The notes beneath the pieces were generated by a model, which worked only from the letters and a program-made list of their open reading frames with translations, ran no database searches and had not been told where the DNA came from. From DAOVRL01 sp964459805 (GTDB lineage: Bacteria; Planctomycetota; Phycisphaerae; Sedimentisphaerales; Anaerobacaceae), in the NCBI GenBank assembly GCA_964459805.1, contig CAYWOD010000167.1, positions 1-7,992 of the forward strand: 7,992 nucleotides of DNA. Direction: 5' to 3'. A program made the translations under genes and the position numbers. Shown in pieces: positions 1 through 5,201 of this stretch. The number at the start of each line of letters is the position of its first letter. The stretch's first letter is position 1.

Positions 1-68
1 TCACCAAACCCGATGCACCAGCAATGACATTCTTTAGCGGAAGGGAATCGGATATTGAGTTTTTTCAT
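1..68 (-). CDS. Start of an unidentified gene, cut by the window edge
   Basis: An ATG at 68 overlaps the TGA of the upstream 57-residue gene in an ATGA arrangement, the same coupling used by other gene pairs here. The frame stays open for 22 codons to the edge, starting MKKLNIRFPS and containing a Cys-rich stretch (three Cys between residues 14 and 18). No function can be given. A second frame directly after the same TGA is also open to the edge and reads like plausible hydrophobic protein (about residues NVIAGASGLV), but has no obvious start codon inside the window. Which frame is real cannot be decided from 68 bases. Confidence 0.35.
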   Translation of the reverse strand, partial: MKKLNIRFPSAKECHCWCIGFG

Positions 69-238
69 TTTTGCTTCAACTTGTCGTAAGCTATTTTACC
101 GGTAATGCCGATAATACCGCCTAAACCGGCAAAAGCGGAAAGGGTGATTGTGCCATCAATCCCCATGAGTAGAGCTGTAACAGCAACAATAGTAATACAT
201 AGCGCAACAATAACAGGGACCACAACAGCTTTGTCCAT
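65..238 (-). CDS. Small two-helix membrane protein (57 aa), holin-like
   Basis: This short gene encodes 57 residues starting MDKAVVVPVIV and ending DKLKQK. Two hydrophobic segments are visible, about residues 5-25 and 33-50, separated by a short MGIDGT turn, with a basic C-terminal tail. The start at 238 follows an AAAGG ribosome binding site on the minus strand and lies 12 bases after the stop of the 35-residue basic protein gene. Two-helix membrane proteins of this size in a virus late operon are commonly holins or virion membrane proteins; the sequence alone does not tell which. No lysis enzyme is visible next to it, although the next gene leaves the window. Confidence 0.7.
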   Translation of the reverse strand: MDKAVVVPVIVALCITIVAVTALLMGIDGTITLSAFAGLGGIIGITGKIAYDKLKQK

Positions 239-250
239 CTGCTTGAACCT

Positions 251-358
251 TTAGCGCCTTCGGTTCCGGCGCTTTCGCTTCCGGCTTTTCTTTCGCCTTG
301 CCGCTTGAGCCTTCTTTATGTTCCGCCTGGCTGCAGCAATTTGTTTCCGTGTTGTCAT
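251..358 (-). CDS. Protamine-like highly basic mini-protein (35 aa)
   Basis: This gene encodes 35 residues that begin MTTRKQIAAARRNIKK; the second half is almost entirely Arg and Lys (RRKKSRKRKRRNRRR). There are no acidic residues. A strong GGAGGG site sits 11 bases before the ATG, which argues for a real gene despite its length. It lies between the spike-like gene and a small membrane protein gene in the structural operon. Very basic small proteins in virions (for example adenovirus core proteins) bind and condense the genome or line the inside of the capsid, so a DNA-condensing or core role is inferred. A host-targeting or antimicrobial peptide role is an alternative. Confidence 0.75.
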   Translation of the reverse strand: MTTRKQIAAARRNIKKAQAARRKKSRKRKRRNRRR

Positions 359-385
359 TATACCTTTACCCTCCTATGCTTCGGC

Positions 386-928
386 TCATTCAATGTAGCC
401 CAACAAGTAAACGTTGAAATCAGCTTGTGCTGTTCCAGATATAGTCACACGGTATTGTAGAATCTTGTCGCTATCTAAGCCCACTATGCGAAAACTCCAA
501 ATCGACTTTCCTGCTACTAGTTCCGGGACTACTGTAACAGCGATTGTTGGAGTAGTGCCTTTTCTGCGTAGTGATAATATGATGTTTCCATCTGTGTAGC
601 TATCAACCTTGATATACACTTGAAGCATAGCCATTTTAGCTTTAGCGCTTGTTTGTGCTGTTAAATCGAGGCCTGTCCAGTTACCTGTAGCGGTTTGATC
701 CAGTAGTGATAAAACTTCTGGTTGAGTATCTTTCCAAACAATTCCCACAAGCGTTGAAATAATGAGTTCCCAGGCGGACCCACTATAACGGTATGTTTCA
801 CCGGTAGCATCAACCGAGCAATATTCACCGGTTTTCATACCGGTCAGGGCGTTCATTGCCGCTACATCGGCAACTTTATAGGTGCGATAGACAACCGGTA
901 TTGTTTCGAGCCGTGTTCCTTCCATCAT
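386..928 (-). CDS. Spike or receptor-binding-type virion protein (180 aa)
   Basis: Residues about 17-56 carry a motif familiar from phage and virus fibre or adhesion proteins: a VADVAAMNALTGMKTGE segment, then VDATGETYRYSGSAWELI. After this attachment-like module comes a beta-rich domain (about 60-180) with alternating hydrophobic residues, ending LLGYIE, consistent with a compact beta-sandwich. I place the start at the ATG at 928, which overlaps the TGA of the preceding gene (TGATG) and has a GGGGGG ribosome binding site 5 bases upstream; an ATG at 946 in the same frame would sit upstream of that site. No signal peptide or membrane segment is seen. The likely role is a vertex spike or other surface protein of the particle. 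The assignment rests on the N-terminal motif and context. Confidence 0.65.
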   Translation of the reverse strand: MMEGTRLETIPVVYRTYKVADVAAMNALTGMKTGEYCSVDATGETYRYSGSAWELIISTLVGIVWKDTQPEVLSLLDQTATGNWTGLDLTAQTSAKAKMAMLQVYIKVDSYTDGNIILSLRRKGTTPTIAVTVVPELVAGKSIWSFRIVGLDSDKILQYRVTISGTAQADFNVYLLGYIE

Positions 929-1896
929 CACAACCCCCCTACCCATTGACCGGTCCCACCAATACCGCCGTATTCCCCAGCATCATATTTTTCGGTTGTT
1001 TTAGTGTTATCACCGCCGCCACCGCCTTCACTACTGCCACCACCACCACCGCCGCCACTTCGACCAGCTCCGGTTGCTGGGTTGGTAAACCAATCCTCCA
1101 TTGGTGCGCCCATTCCATAAGCCGGCTGATTTTGAGCGATTATCTCAGGTATGCGCATTGCGGAATACATCCCAGGGGACATAACTGGAATACTCCAAAT
1201 AGTTCCGGTGTGTTCGTATGGCTGCGAAACAACTGCAGGTCCGCTAACCTGTTCAGTAGGCTGCCCGGTAAGTAAGCCAATTGTTGCAGCAAGTAAATCG
1301 GGAAAGGATAACGCAAAAGCTGCAGCTCCTAACGGTCCGACCTTAGGATATTTCAGCTTAAACCCTTTCGTTGCTGAGGCTGGTCCAAGCCCTTCCCCGG
1401 CAAGAGCCTGCCCAGGTGCAGTAGTAGTAGCTACCCGGGGTCCCACTTTGCCGAATAGCCGTTGAAATATCCCTCCAACCCCTCTTGCTATTGGCGGACC
1501 AGCATAGCGAATACCCACATAACCAAGACCAACTCCAGCGCTGAATTCCGCTACCTTCAATGCTTCCCCTTTGAAGTTGTCCCACCAACTCGGTTGCTCG
1601 GTTGTGCCTTCATCACCAGCGTCGGTTATGTCCTCTTCCGGTTGTGCAGCATCGCCTCCCCCTCCTCCACCACCACCGAAAAGAGAACCAATAAGATCAC
1701 CCAAATCACCAATGCCGGGCATCTGAATAGGGATGCCCTCTTCCGGGATTAAACCGCCTATGTCGATAGGGGGAAAAGTGATAGACGGAACCGCATTTTG
1801 AACTGCTTCTTTAACCTTCGGGAACAAAAAATAAGCAGCTACTGCGCCAGCGCCTAGCAATAATACGGTTTTGCCTGTGCTGTCCTTTTTGCTCAT
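928..1896 (-). CDS. Membrane-anchored Gly-rich structural protein (322 aa)
   Basis: The protein starts MSKKDSTGKT and has an N-terminal hydrophobic helix (about residues 10-26). A Pro/Ile/Gly-rich stretch follows (about 37-70), then an eight-Gly run (74-81), an acidic linker (82-100), an Ala/Gly-rich amphipathic region (111-145), a second hydrophobic segment (about 187-210), and two C-terminal Gly runs (281-287 and 291-295) before a Gly-rich end. The ATG at 1896 overlaps the upstream stop as ATGA and follows an AGGCGG site, so I prefer it to an in-frame ATG at 1914. This is the largest structural gene seen. Long Gly runs joining globular parts to a membrane anchor suit a vertex, penton-base or virion membrane protein. 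I do not recognise a family. Confidence 0.65.
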   Translation of the reverse strand: MSKKDSTGKTVLLLGAGAVAAYFLFPKVKEAVQNAVPSITFPPIDIGGLIPEEGIPIQMPGIGDLGDLIGSLFGGGGGGGGDAAQPEEDITDAGDEGTTEQPSWWDNFKGEALKVAEFSAGVGLGYVGIRYAGPPIARGVGGIFQRLFGKVGPRVATTTAPGQALAGEGLGPASATKGFKLKYPKVGPLGAAAFALSFPDLLAATIGLLTGQPTEQVSGPAVVSQPYEHTGTIWSIPVMSPGMYSAMRIPEIIAQNQPAYGMGAPMEDWFTNPATGAGRSGGGGGGGSSEGGGGGDNTKTTEKYDAGEYGGIGGTGQWVGGL

Positions 1897-2336
1897 CTTT
1901 GCCGCCTGATCCACTTGTCCATGGTGAGCGGTTGACGCTGTAACGTCAACCTGATCTTCTTATCAGTAGTTGACGTTGAGCCGTCATTGTTTTTGATCCT
2001 GAGTTCGTGTAACGGTTTGCCTTCAATATAGCGGATCGTGCCGGCTAGCACGATGATGGTATCACCCCCATTCACCGTGACTAAAATATCCACCACATCA
2101 TTATTGACCACCTCGGCCCAATCAAGCGGCGCATACTTCTTGCTCTCGGGGAAGTATTGAGAAGGCGAAAGGACCACGTTATCACCGGCAGCCACTACCC
2201 CCACCGTATAAGAGTAATACGGCGATCCTTCACGTTTTATCCGCTCCTGGCGGATGATATAACGGTTATTAGCGCTTTGAACGTTCGCTCGTTGAAATAA
2301 ATTCATCTTCAAATAGCTACCAAAACCCGTAGGCAA
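1893..2336 (-). CDS. Small beta-rich protein, candidate minor or second capsid protein
   Basis: The protein is 147 residues from a TTG at 2336 (AGGCGAG upstream), or 137 from the ATG at 2306, which gives MNLFQRANVQ but has only a weak site; the choice is open. From about residue 45 it alternates hydrophobic and polar residues in short strands (VDILVTVNGGDTIIVLAGT, then LHELRIKNN and KIRLTLQRQ), the pattern of an all-beta sandwich or jelly roll. It has no membrane segment and a basic C-terminus. It follows the 217-residue gene after a gap containing a hairpin. Viruses of the P23-77/SH1 group build capsids from one small and one large single-jelly-roll protein; this protein has a fitting size and fold pattern for the small one. 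That is inference; a minor decoration protein is an alternative. Confidence 0.6.
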   Translation of the reverse strand: MPTGFGSYLKMNLFQRANVQSANNRYIIRQERIKREGSPYYSYTVGVVAAGDNVVLSPSQYFPESKKYAPLDWAEVVNNDVVDILVTVNGGDTIIVLAGTIRYIEGKPLHELRIKNNDGSTSTTDKKIRLTLQRQPLTMDKWIRRQR

Positions 2337-2357
2337 AGCTCGCCTGGTGCTTTAATT

Positions 2358-2377
2358 GTTATCCCCGGAAGGATAAC
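2358..2377 (-). promoter_or_regulatory. Intercistronic hairpin after the candidate capsid gene
   Basis: Seven perfect base pairs (gttatcc at 2358-2364 with ggataac at 2371-2377) close a six-base loop in the 44-base gap between the 217- and 147-residue genes. On the minus strand the stem is followed by AATTAAAG, not a T run, so it is not a convincing intrinsic terminator. A role in mRNA processing, stability or partial attenuation, giving more of the upstream protein, is possible. Confidence 0.45.
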
Positions 2378-2380
2378 GGC

Positions 2381-3034
2381 TTACTGGTAGATTGTAACCG
2401 GGATAGAGAAACCAACAATATCGTTCGCGGTTGGTGTGGTGGTTTCTTTATACTCCAGGATCAGCTTGCTATCCTCGCCAACGAACGGAAACTCGACCTT
2501 CTCAGGCAAAGCCATCATTTCATTCTTATCCGTCAGCTTGAAGTAGTCCGCCGTTTTCCCAGTTACCCAGGTGCCATGCAGGTTCAAGGTGTCGAACTCA
2601 GCGACCACGAGGCGCTTTGTTTCGTTGGCGTTTGCCTGGACCAGCCGCAGCATACCTTCGGAATGCTTTTCGTTAGCATCGCTCATGACCATCCAAAGAT
2701 AGCCCTGGTTATAGGGTAGGTTTGGTCCGCCAAAGCCCCAGCGTGCCATCTGCTGCGCCGGCATGGTCTTCTGCCAGATCTTGACAAACTGGTTAGCAAC
2801 CACCAATGCCACAACTTCAGCTTCCGTGTCATATGCGGCATCCCCATCGGAAAGATGAAGATAGGTCCGAAAACCCCTTCGTTGTGGTGCCTGTGCCACT
2901 AATCCGCCAAGTCCGCCAAACAACCCAGCCAGGTTTAACTGCCCGGATTGATCATGGGCAACGGTGCGGACCAGGGCAAAGAGATCAACGAAGCAAGCTA
3001 GCAGAAGGTGAAAGCACTTCTTTATCCCCTGCAT
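2381..3034 (-). CDS. Candidate major capsid protein (217 aa, beta-rich)
   Basis: The gene has the best ribosome binding site in the structural operon (AGGAGG, 7 bases before ATG 3034), and its start overlaps the previous stop by one base, both suggesting high expression. The protein has a hydrophobic N-terminus (about 8-22), a Gly/Leu-rich stretch (36-47), then a globular part with many short hydrophobic strands: LWMVMSD (113-119), RLVVAEFDTL (141-150), KVEFPF (179-184), KLILEYK (190-196) and a C-terminal GFSIPVTIYQ. This looks like an all-beta domain, and the size fits a single jelly roll; double jelly-roll proteins are usually larger. Together with the neighbouring 147-residue protein it could be the large member of a two-protein capsid. 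The fold is inferred from the strand pattern, not from recognised homology. Confidence 0.6.
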   Translation of the reverse strand: MQGIKKCFHLLLACFVDLFALVRTVAHDQSGQLNLAGLFGGLGGLVAQAPQRRGFRTYLHLSDGDAAYDTEAEVVALVVANQFVKIWQKTMPAQQMARWGFGGPNLPYNQGYLWMVMSDANEKHSEGMLRLVQANANETKRLVVAEFDTLNLHGTWVTGKTADYFKLTDKNEMMALPEKVEFPFVGEDSKLILEYKETTTPTANDIVGFSIPVTIYQ

Positions 3035-3312
3035 TACATGACCTCCTGGCTGCCGCCGGCATCGCCACCGCTGATAGCTCCAGACATCGATGCTACAATG
3101 CTGTTAAACCCGATCATGGTAGCCAGGATTTCGCCTTTGCTGCCTTTGATGATCGAGCCGGCTAACGCGGCTGTCGCCAGCCCACCTATAAGCCCGGTGC
3201 CAAACAGGTTCGATAACAGTGAATATACCACGCCGCCACCGGCGCCGTAGGCATAATCAACCGCTGCATCCTTTAACCCTCTGGTTGTAGGAACTCCAAT
3301 ATCTTTCGGCAT
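3034..3312 (-). CDS. Small Gly-rich membrane protein (92 aa)
   Basis: First gene of the structural operon, 92 residues starting MPKDIGVPTTRGLKD. After a short polar, helical N-terminus there are two hydrophobic stretches, about residues 24-55 (many small residues, GTGLIGGLATAALAG) and 61-82. Glycine and alanine spacing of this kind allows tight helix packing in a membrane. The ATG at 3312 follows an AAAGG site. The stop overlaps the start of the 217-residue candidate capsid gene (TAATG). Context suggests a protein of an internal virion membrane or an assembly factor. I do not recognise a family. Confidence 0.65.
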   Translation of the reverse strand: MPKDIGVPTTRGLKDAAVDYAYGAGGGVVYSLLSNLFGTGLIGGLATAALAGSIIKGSKGEILATMIGFNSIVASMSGAISGGDAGGSQEVM

Positions 3313-3378
3313 AGTTTACCTTTGCTTTTTATTTGCTCATTCAGCTTTCGACTAGCCGGGGATGGCTTGGAAAAAGGA

Positions 3379-3416
3379 AAAGGGGATGAGCCGAAACCTT
3401 TTCCGCCATCCCCTTT
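3379..3416 (-). terminator. GC-rich hairpin with T-rich tail, at the predicted start of the late transcript
   Basis: A 10-bp perfect stem (aaaggggatg at 3379-3388 with catccccttt at 3407-3416) encloses 18 bases. Read on the minus strand it is followed by TTCCTTTTTCC, so it resembles an intrinsic terminator. An alternative inner pairing exists (ggaaaagg 3376-3383 with ccttttcc 3397-3404), so two structures compete. The promoter at 3423-3452 would start transcription close to 3416, putting the hairpin at the very 5' end of the structural mRNA. It could stop read-through from the early operon, act as a leader or attenuator, or do both. Confidence 0.55.
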
Positions 3417-3422
3417 GACCAT

Positions 3423-3452
3423 ACTCTACCAAATACAGCTATACGCTGTCAA
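3423..3452 (-). promoter_or_regulatory. Sigma70-type promoter for the structural operon
   Basis: On the minus strand there is a perfect -35 box TTGACA (3452-3447), an 18-base spacer, and a -10 candidate TAGAGT (3428-3423, four of six consensus bases). It points at the structural operon whose first ATG is at 3312, giving a leader of about 100 bases that contains the hairpin at 3379-3416. Confidence 0.55.
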
Positions 3453-3471
3453 TTCCAATAGAAATAGCCTT

Positions 3472-3560
3472 AAACCGCCATGATTTAGCTTTACAATGGG
3501 CTGTCATGGGGCAGCTCCAGGTCCCGGAGTTAGCTTTGAGGGTCAAAATCATGGCGGTTT
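3472..3560. repeat. 89-nt element bounded by 15-bp perfect inverted repeats (possible structured RNA)
   Basis: The arms are aaaccgccatgattt (3472-3486) and its exact reverse complement (3546-3560), separated by 59 bases. Inside are an 8-bp direct repeat ttagcttt (3485-3492 and 3530-3537) and two short internal stems (ctcc/ggag and gctg/cagc), so a folded transcript could form a long outer stem with a branched interior. It lies 12 bases after the ATPase stop and just upstream of the late promoter. No coding frame is apparent and no target-site duplication flanks it. It could be a regulatory RNA, an mRNA-end structure, a replication or packaging signal, or a tiny MITE-like element. Confidence 0.6.
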
Positions 3561-3572
3561 CCCGGGAATGTC

Positions 3573-4139
3573 CTAGCCTAAACTGACAGCTTCATGCACC
3601 TGGAACGTGTGATTAGGATAGACAATGACAAATTGATATTGCGGCAAACTCAACACAGCATCACCTAAACCCTGAGCTAAAGAATTCAGGTATAGAATAT
3701 CATTTTTCCCTTTGAGCTGGAAGATGAAAAGATAGTCAGCCAGCTCGATTAAGTCGCTGTGCAGCTGTGTTGGTCGCCTGGCTATTACCCCAAAGCTAAC
3801 CCCAAAATGACGCCCAAAGTCGTTTAACTCCAGGATCTCCAGCGGCAACGGCGAAGGTTTAGGCGGACAATATCTGTTAGCTTCCTCAAGAACAAACAGC
3901 TTGATCTTGCCAGAATTTATCACCACTTTGCCGATAAATAAATTAAGCTCCTGTAATGCCATTTTGCCAGCTTGCCGGTATTCGACAATGTATCGGTTCA
4001 AACCCTGGTATTCATGCAGCACATCATAGACAATAGACCGGGGATTTTGCTTCAATAGGTATTTAGCCAGATATGTTTTCCCGGTGCCTCTTAAACCCAG
4101 GATCGCAAATCCCTTCCCCTGTAAATCAACAAAATTCAT
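3573..4139 (-). CDS. Small P-loop ATPase, FtsK/HerA/A32-type genome-packaging candidate (188 aa)
   Basis: A Walker A loop GLRGTGKT at residues 15-22 follows a short beta strand near the N-terminus. A Walker B-like strand LFVLEEAN lies at 81-88, with Glu-Glu in place of Asp-Glu. Further on, an ARRPTQLHSDLIELADYLFIF segment (120-140) resembles the conserved region after Walker B in HerA/FtsK-superfamily ATPases, with the paired Arg as finger candidates. At 188 residues it is a bare ATPase core without DNA-binding or membrane domains, as in packaging ATPases of tailless membrane-containing viruses (PRD1 P9, A32-like). The ATG at 4139 follows an AAAAGG site and is 2 bases past the upstream stop. 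It would pump viral DNA into preformed capsids. A host-like DNA translocase role is the main alternative. Confidence 0.75.
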   Translation of the reverse strand: MNFVDLQGKGFAILGLRGTGKTYLAKYLLKQNPRSIVYDVLHEYQGLNRYIVEYRQAGKMALQELNLFIGKVVINSGKIKLFVLEEANRYCPPKPSPLPLEILELNDFGRHFGVSFGVIARRPTQLHSDLIELADYLFIFQLKGKNDILYLNSLAQGLGDAVLSLPQYQFVIVYPNHTFQVHEAVSLG

Positions 4140-4141
4140 TG

Positions 4142-4522
4142 CTACTGCCTTTTTATTATCTCTAGCAATTGAGATAGCTTCAACCCCCCATATTGCTGCA
4201 TTAGCGTTTGAAGTAATTGAGCTATGGTTATATTGCCGTACTCAGAATGCAATTTCTGGATCATCGCCTCGATCCCCGGACCTGGTCCTGCAGTATTTGC
4301 CTGGCTGCTGCCAATCTGCCCTGACTTATATTGCGCTGCCAGGCGGATTAAATCCTTGCCATTATTTATGACATCTTGAAACAGCAACCCTAGCTCTCTG
4401 ATGCTGCCTATAAAGCTTTCGCCTTCACCCGGGTATTCTTCCTCACCGGCTAACGGTTGATCAACGCGCGGTCCTTCATTTTGATTGCCGATAAGGTCCC
4501 GGTAATTGATTTCAAAACTCAT
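4142..4522 (-). CDS. Unknown helical protein with a 16-residue internal repeat (126 aa)
   Basis: I do not recognise this protein. The N-terminal third is acidic and Pro/Gly-rich (residues 10-36), then a helical segment (about 38-64), a Gly/Pro linker (78-84), and a C-terminal helical part. The C-terminal part holds two tandem copies of a 16-residue unit, EYGNITIAQLLQTLMQ (94-109) and QYGGLKLSQLLEIIKR (110-125). The ATG at 4522 overlaps the upstream stop as ATGA and has an AAGGGA site, so translation is coupled to the zinc-motif protein. It sits directly before the ATPase gene, so a role linked to packaging or assembly, such as an adaptor or scaffold, is possible but unproven. Confidence 0.6.
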   Translation of the reverse strand: MSFEINYRDLIGNQNEGPRVDQPLAGEEEYPGEGESFIGSIRELGLLFQDVINNGKDLIRLAAQYKSGQIGSSQANTAGPGPGIEAMIQKLHSEYGNITIAQLLQTLMQQYGGLKLSQLLEIIKRQ

Positions 4523-4824
4523 TCAATCCCTTCCCATATAAGAGTAGCGCCGCAGCTATGACATCGTGTTTCGCCACGCCTGACGTCAGCGCCACAATCG
4601 TTGCAATGATAGTTTATCTCAGCGTTTTGCTCTTCCTGATCCTGGCTTTCCTCTTCCTTGCCTAACAGGTCCTCTTTGGTCAGCTCAACCGCGCCATCTT
4701 CACCTTTACCAGGCAATTCAGCTTGATGTTTAAGCAGGATATGGTTCTTTACATTGCCAAAGAATTTATGGCAATAGGGACATTCCTTTAGCTTGTAGTT
4801 TTTCCCTTTGTTGGTATCAGTCAT
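4519..4824 (-). CDS. Two-zinc-motif protein: C2H2 finger plus zinc ribbon (101 aa)
   Basis: The N-terminus carries a C2H2-like finger: C15 and C18, then H28 and H33 (CPYCHKFFGNVKNHILLKH). The C-terminus carries a zinc-ribbon motif: C74, C77, C88 and C91 (CNDCGADVRRGETRCHSC). Between them is a very acidic linker (about 42-70) rich in Glu and Gln. The ATG at 4824 overlaps the upstream stop as ATGA, and an AAGGTGG site lies just before. Single C2H2 fingers combined with zinc ribbons are frequent in archaeal and bacterial virus proteins that bind nucleic acid or other proteins. A transcription-regulator or DNA-binding role is inferred; the acidic linker would separate two binding heads. Confidence 0.65.
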   Translation of the reverse strand: MTDTNKGKNYKLKECPYCHKFFGNVKNHILLKHQAELPGKGEDGAVELTKEDLLGKEEESQDQEEQNAEINYHCNDCGADVRRGETRCHSCGATLIWEGIE

Positions 4825-5201
4825 CGTTGCACCACCTTTGCTAATTTGCCTCGAACGTATTTATCGCCGTTTGGAGCCGGTATCGGTCCCTTTGATTTGC
4901 ACAGATAGCGGATATAGCCGGGAAGATTTTTAATCAGTCCCGGCGGTCTTGAAATTGCCCGGTCTTTGGCTGCCTTCACCCGGTCATAGCCATATTGCTG
5001 AATTAAACTCATAGGACCATCAAAGCCCAGGTCCATCAACTCTTGCTCCAATATATCCACAGGTTTAACTGGGTTGACTAAAGTTGTCTGCAGGTGTAAA
5101 ATCGCAGCTGAAGCAGCACAGGGCGCCTTTGATGATGATGATGATGATGATGTAACATCATCATCATTCTTTTTTTTAGTTATCTTCCTTTGCATGTTCA
5201 T
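4821..5201 (-). CDS. Possible replication-associated protein with Lys/Asp/Ser low-complexity head (126 aa)
   Basis: The N-terminus is low complexity: KKK (9-11), DDD (13-15) and a seven-Ser run (18-24). The rest (about 33-126) is helical, with LIQQYGYDRVKAAKDRA (66-82) followed by a Pro-rich turn and LPGYIRYLCKSKG (93-105). That order, a helix with an RV pair, then a turn, then an aromatic GYIRYL helix, resembles the C-terminal part of some plasmid and phage replication initiators, but the likeness is weak and by eye. The start at 5201 overlaps the recombinase gene by 26 bases and has no clear ribosome binding site; an ATG two codons later (5195) is the alternative. An A8 tract, a trinucleotide repeat and a palindrome in the first 25 codons make it prone to slippage. 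Confidence 0.55.
   Translation of the reverse strand: MNMQRKITKKKNDDDVTSSSSSSSKAPCAASAAILHLQTTLVNPVKPVDILEQELMDLGFDGPMSLIQQYGYDRVKAAKDRAISRPPGLIKNLPGYIRYLCKSKGPIPAPNGDKYVRGKLAKVVQR
5131..5167 (-). repeat. (TCA)7 microsatellite forming a 13-bp near-perfect palindrome
   Basis: On the plus strand gat is repeated seven times from 5131, followed by an inverted run of catcat units. The arms atgatgatgatgt (5141-5153) and acatcatcatcat (5155-5167) are exact reverse complements around a single A. On the coding strand this gives DDD-V-T-SSSSSSS. An A8 tract (5170-5177 as T's) lies next to it. Both tract types are prone to replication slippage. Confidence 0.8.

Noticed and set aside
929..946. ATG at 946 as start of the spike-like gene
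   Set aside because: The GGGGGG site lies between this ATG and the ATG at 928, so it serves 928, which also has the TGATG overlap.
98..954. Frequent ACCGGT palindromes (six between 98 and 954, about ten in the window) as a functional signal
   Set aside because: Most lie in coding sequence as common Thr-Gly or Pro-Val readings and no regular spacing is seen; genome-wide codon or word bias is the simpler reason.
856..1752. Plus-strand open frames across this span (139, 104 and 96 codons)
   Set aside because: They are low-complexity or Cys/Thr-rich readings opposite a well-supported Gly-rich minus-strand gene and its neighbour, without ribosome binding sites.
2358..2377. Intrinsic terminator after the 217-aa gene
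   Set aside because: The stem is not followed by a T run on the minus strand, and the downstream genes have no promoter of their own that I can see.
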